From JBEINZ01 sp040377825 (GTDB lineage Bacteria > Pseudomonadota > Alphaproteobacteria > Rhizobiales > Ancalomicrobiaceae), in NCBI GenBank assembly GCA_040377825.1, contig JBEINZ010000042.1, positions 1 to 15,574 of the forward strand: DNA of 15,574 bases, read 5' to 3'. Shown piece by piece: positions 13,125-15,574 of the stretch (positions are counted from its first letter, which is position 1; each line of letters starts with the position of its first letter). Made by a program: the position numbers and the translations under genes. The notes below the pieces were generated by a model. The model was not told the origin of the DNA, did no database searches, and saw only the letters and a list, made by a program, of their open reading frames with translations.

Positions 13125-15574
13125 TCAGTACAGCCCACCGGGTTGAAGCCCGCGCTCTTGCTCAGGCGTGACCTTTCGGGCGCGCGAGAAGTCGCCGGTT
13201 TCATAGCCGATGATGGAATAGCTGTCCGGCGGCGCGGTGCCCGGCTTGAAGGCTTCCATGATCGTATCGGGATCGCCGGGCGAGGCCTTGAGGCCGGACT
13301 TGCGGTTGATCGCCATGAGCCGCAAGCCGGGCGGTACGCGGAACGGTATGGCCGGCTTGTCCTTCAGCGCGTCCATCAGGAAGTCCTTCACGATCGGCGC
13401 CGCCGTATGCCCACCCGATTGGCCTCGGCCCAGAGTGCGCGGCTTGTCGTAGCCGATGAACACGCCAACCACGAGATCGGGCGTAAAGCCGACGAACCAA
13501 ACGTCTTTTTCGTCGTTTGTCGTTCCAGTCTTTCCGGCAACCGGCTTTCCGACCTCGCGCACAACCGTCGCCGTGCCGCGCTGAACGACGCCTTCCATCA
13601 TCGAGGTGATTTGGTAGGCGGTCATCGGATCGAGCACCTGCTCGCGGTCGTCGACCAGTTGCGGCTCTTCCTGTTGTGCCCAAGCCGAGGCTTCGCAGCC
13701 TTGGCACTGACGCGGATCATGCTTGAAGATCGTCTTGCCATAGCGGTCTTGAATGCGGTCGATGAAGCTCGCCCGCACGCGCCGCCCGCCATTGGCGATG
13801 GTTGCATAGGCGGCGGTCAGCCGCAGCACCGTGGTCTCGCCCGCCCCGAGGGACATCGGCAGATAGGGCATAAGATCGTCGTAGATGCCGAAGCGCTTCG
13901 CGTATTCCACGACCAGGGGCATGCCCATGTCCTTGGCCAAACGAACCGTCATCGTATTGCGCGATTGTTCGATGCCGATCCGCAGCGTCGATGGACCATA
14001 GAACTTGCCGGAATAGTTTTCCGGCCGCCAAGCGGGTTGATTGGCCTGTATGATTTCGATCGGACCGTCGAGGACCACACTCGACGGCGTATAGCCATTG
14101 TCGAGCGCCGCCGCGTAGACGAAGGGCTTGAAGGACGAGCCGGGCTGGCGCCAAGCTTGGGTCGCGCGATTAAACTCGCTGTCGGCGTAGGAGAACCCAC
14201 CGGTGACGGCGAGCACGCGACCGGTATGCGGATCGAGCACCACGATCGCACCGGAGACCTCGGGGAACTGGCGTAGCTTGTAAACTTGGCGGTCGCCAGC
14301 CCCCTGCCCTACCGGCTCCACGAATACGACGTCGCCGGGGCTCAACAATTGTGGCGCGGCCTTGATTTGCTGTCCGCGCCTTGGACCATCGGCCCAGCGC
14401 GCCCACCGCATTTGCTCGAGCGGAATGATTCCCCGCTCCCGCTCCGTCGACACCGCCCCGCCGAACTGTTTTGGTGGCTGAAGGCCGATTTGAGCTTCCT
14501 GGTCGACGACCGAGGTTACGACGGCCAGCCGCCATTCGGGCAGATCGGCGTAAGTCTTCATGTCGGCAAGCCTAGGACCCCAATCGAGCGACCCCACCTC
14601 GATCCGACTGACCGGACCGCGCCAACCGAATTCGGCGTCGTATTCAAGCAGCCCCTTCATGAGGGCCCTGCGGGCCATGATCTGCAATTTGGGGTCGAGG
14701 GTCGTACGGACCGACAGGCCGCCCTGGTAAAGCCCCTTCTCCCCATAGCGCTCGGCAAGCTCGCGGCGCACCTCTTCGGCGAAATAGTCGCTGCCGGCAA
14801 GTTGCGGGCCCAACTGGCGTGGCGTGACAGTCAGGGGCTGTTTCTTTGCCTCCACCGCTTGATCGCGCGTGATGTAGCCGTTATCCGCCATCAAATCGAT
14901 GATGTCGTTGCGTCGCCCAACGGCGCGTTCGGGGAAGCGGAAGGGGTGATAGTTATTTGGCGCCTTCGGCAGGGCCGCGAGATAGGCGGCCTCCGCAATT
15001 GTGAGTTCGTGAACCGATTTGTCGAAATAGGTGAGCGAGGCGGCGGCAACGCCATAGGCGCCAAGTCCGAGGAAGATCTCGTTCAAATACAGTTCGAGAA
15101 TTTGGTCCTTGGTATAGGCGACCTCGATACGCATGGCGAGGATGGCCTCCTTCGCCTTGCGCTCCATGCTCTGCTCGTTGGTCAGCAGAAAGTTCTTGGC
15201 GACCTGCTGCGTGATCGTGGAGGCGCCCTGCGGCCGTCGTTTGTTACCGCGAACAACGTCCATGCCAAGCGTGTAGACAGCGCGCGCGATGCCCTCCGGA
15301 TCGACGCCATTGTGCTTGTAGAAATTCTTATCCTCGGCCGAGATGAACGCGTTCTTTAGGATCGCCGGCATGGCTTGAATTGGAAGGAACAGGCGGCGCT
15401 CATGCGCATACTCGGCCACGAGCGCGCCGTCGGCGGCGTGCACGCGGGTCATGACCGGCGGCTCGTAGTTCCTTAAGCCCGCATAATCCGGCAAATCGGC
15501 TGACATATATCGATAGCCAGCCACCAGCCCCACGGCACCCAGGAGCACCGCGACCGTCCCAATCGTAAAGGAAT
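13125..15574 (-). CDS. mrcA: penicillin-binding protein 1A, 5' end outside the window
   Basis: A class A penicillin-binding protein: a membrane-anchored, bifunctional peptidoglycan glycosyltransferase and transpeptidase. The frame runs off the window edge, so the N-terminus, including the first part of the membrane anchor (IGTVAVLLGAVGLVAGY is visible), is missing; the GTG at 15548 is only an internal codon. The GT51 domain shows FISAEDKNFYKHNG with the catalytic Glu, RPQGASTITQQVAKNF and LELYLNEIFLGLGAYG. An OB-like insert follows. The transpeptidase domain has SSFK (nucleophile Ser at codon 14136-14138), SRN and KTGTTN. A CxxC (QCQGCE) lies between them. About 815 residues are visible, near full length for alphaproteobacterial PBP1A. 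It is convergent with the operon to its left. Confidence 0.95.
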   Translation of the reverse strand, partial: SFTIGTVAVLLGAVGLVAGYRYMSADLPDYAGLRNYEPPVMTRVHAADGALVAEYAHERRLFLPIQAMPAILKNAFISAEDKNFYKHNGVDPEGIARAVYTLGMDVVRGNKRRPQGASTITQQVAKNFLLTNEQSMERKAKEAILAMRIEVAYTKDQILELYLNEIFLGLGAYGVAAASLTYFDKSVHELTIAEAAYLAALPKAPNNYHPFRFPERAVGRRNDIIDLMADNGYITRDQAVEAKKQPLTVTPRQLGPQLAGSDYFAEEVRRELAERYGEKGLYQGGLSVRTTLDPKLQIMARRALMKGLLEYDAEFGWRGPVSRIEVGSLDWGPRLADMKTYADLPEWRLAVVTSVVDQEAQIGLQPPKQFGGAVSTERERGIIPLEQMRWARWADGPRRGQQIKAAPQLLSPGDVVFVEPVGQGAGDRQVYKLRQFPEVSGAIVVLDPHTGRVLAVTGGFSYADSEFNRATQAWRQPGSSFKPFVYAAALDNGYTPSSVVLDGPIEIIQANQPAWRPENYSGKFYGPSTLRIGIEQSRNTMTVRLAKDMGMPLVVEYAKRFGIYDDLMPYLPMSLGAGETTVLRLTAAYATIANGGRRVRASFIDRIQDRYGKTIFKHDPRQCQGCEASAWAQQEEPQLVDDREQVLDPMTAYQITSMMEGVVQRGTATVVREVGKPVAGKTGTTNDEKDVWFVGFTPDLVVGVFIGYDKPRTLGRGQSGGHTAAPIVKDFLMDALKDKPAIPFRVPPGLRLMAINRKSGLKASPGDPDTIMEAFKPGTAPPDSYSIIGYETGDFSRARKVTPEQERGLQPGGLY

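Noticed and set aside
13143..15359. Two long plus-strand open frames (377 and 357 codons) opposite the PBP1A gene
   Set aside because: Antisense shadows of a strongly recognised PBP1A; no ribosome binding sites or domains support them.

Overview
The window looks like chromosomal DNA from an alphaproteobacterium, most likely of the order Hyphomicrobiales. Coding regions are GC-rich. OpgH is of the short (about 600 residue) type seen in alphaproteobacteria, and the PBP1A has a CxxC in its transpeptidase half. The genus cannot be named from the sequence alone. No tRNA, rRNA, CRISPR array, insertion sequence or phage gene was seen.

Layout. Positions 1-283 are AT-rich with no recognisable gene. 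From 284 to 9459 every gene is on the minus strand. Read in transcription order from 9459 downward, these are: an OpgH-type glucan glucosyltransferase, an FkbM-family methyltransferase and an exported protein of unknown family (one apparent operon); the wreck of a histidine kinase/response regulator pair (5773-4864); an intact OmpR-type response regulator that is a paralogue of the wrecked one (4567-3842); a small membrane-anchored protein (3460-3053); nucleoside diphosphate kinase with a clear terminator (2950-2478); and a stand-alone 4Fe-4S/molybdopterin oxidoreductase (2371-284).

From a divergent intergenic region at 9460-9663, a tight four-gene plus-strand operon runs to 12963. It encodes a zinc-less MDR dehydrogenase, a protein of the 6-pyruvoyl-tetrahydropterin synthase (PTPS) fold with a stripped active site, a GT4 glycosyltransferase and a SAM-dependent methyltransferase. 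The last three genes overlap. A convergent, 5'-truncated penicillin-binding protein 1A gene fills 13125-15574.

How they work together. opgH, the FkbM methyltransferase and the exported protein suggest an envelope glucan made at the inner membrane and possibly methylated, but the usual partner opgG is absent. The plus-strand operon is the best candidate here for an undescribed pathway: its contents suggest a small molecule, perhaps a pteridine, that is reduced or oxidised, glycosylated and methylated. This is inference from gene content. The two-component remnant documents a recent decay: the kinase has lost its phospho-accepting His, its sensor region and half its ATPase domain, and is fused out of frame to the response-regulator tail. 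The surviving paralogue lacks the conserved receiver lysine.
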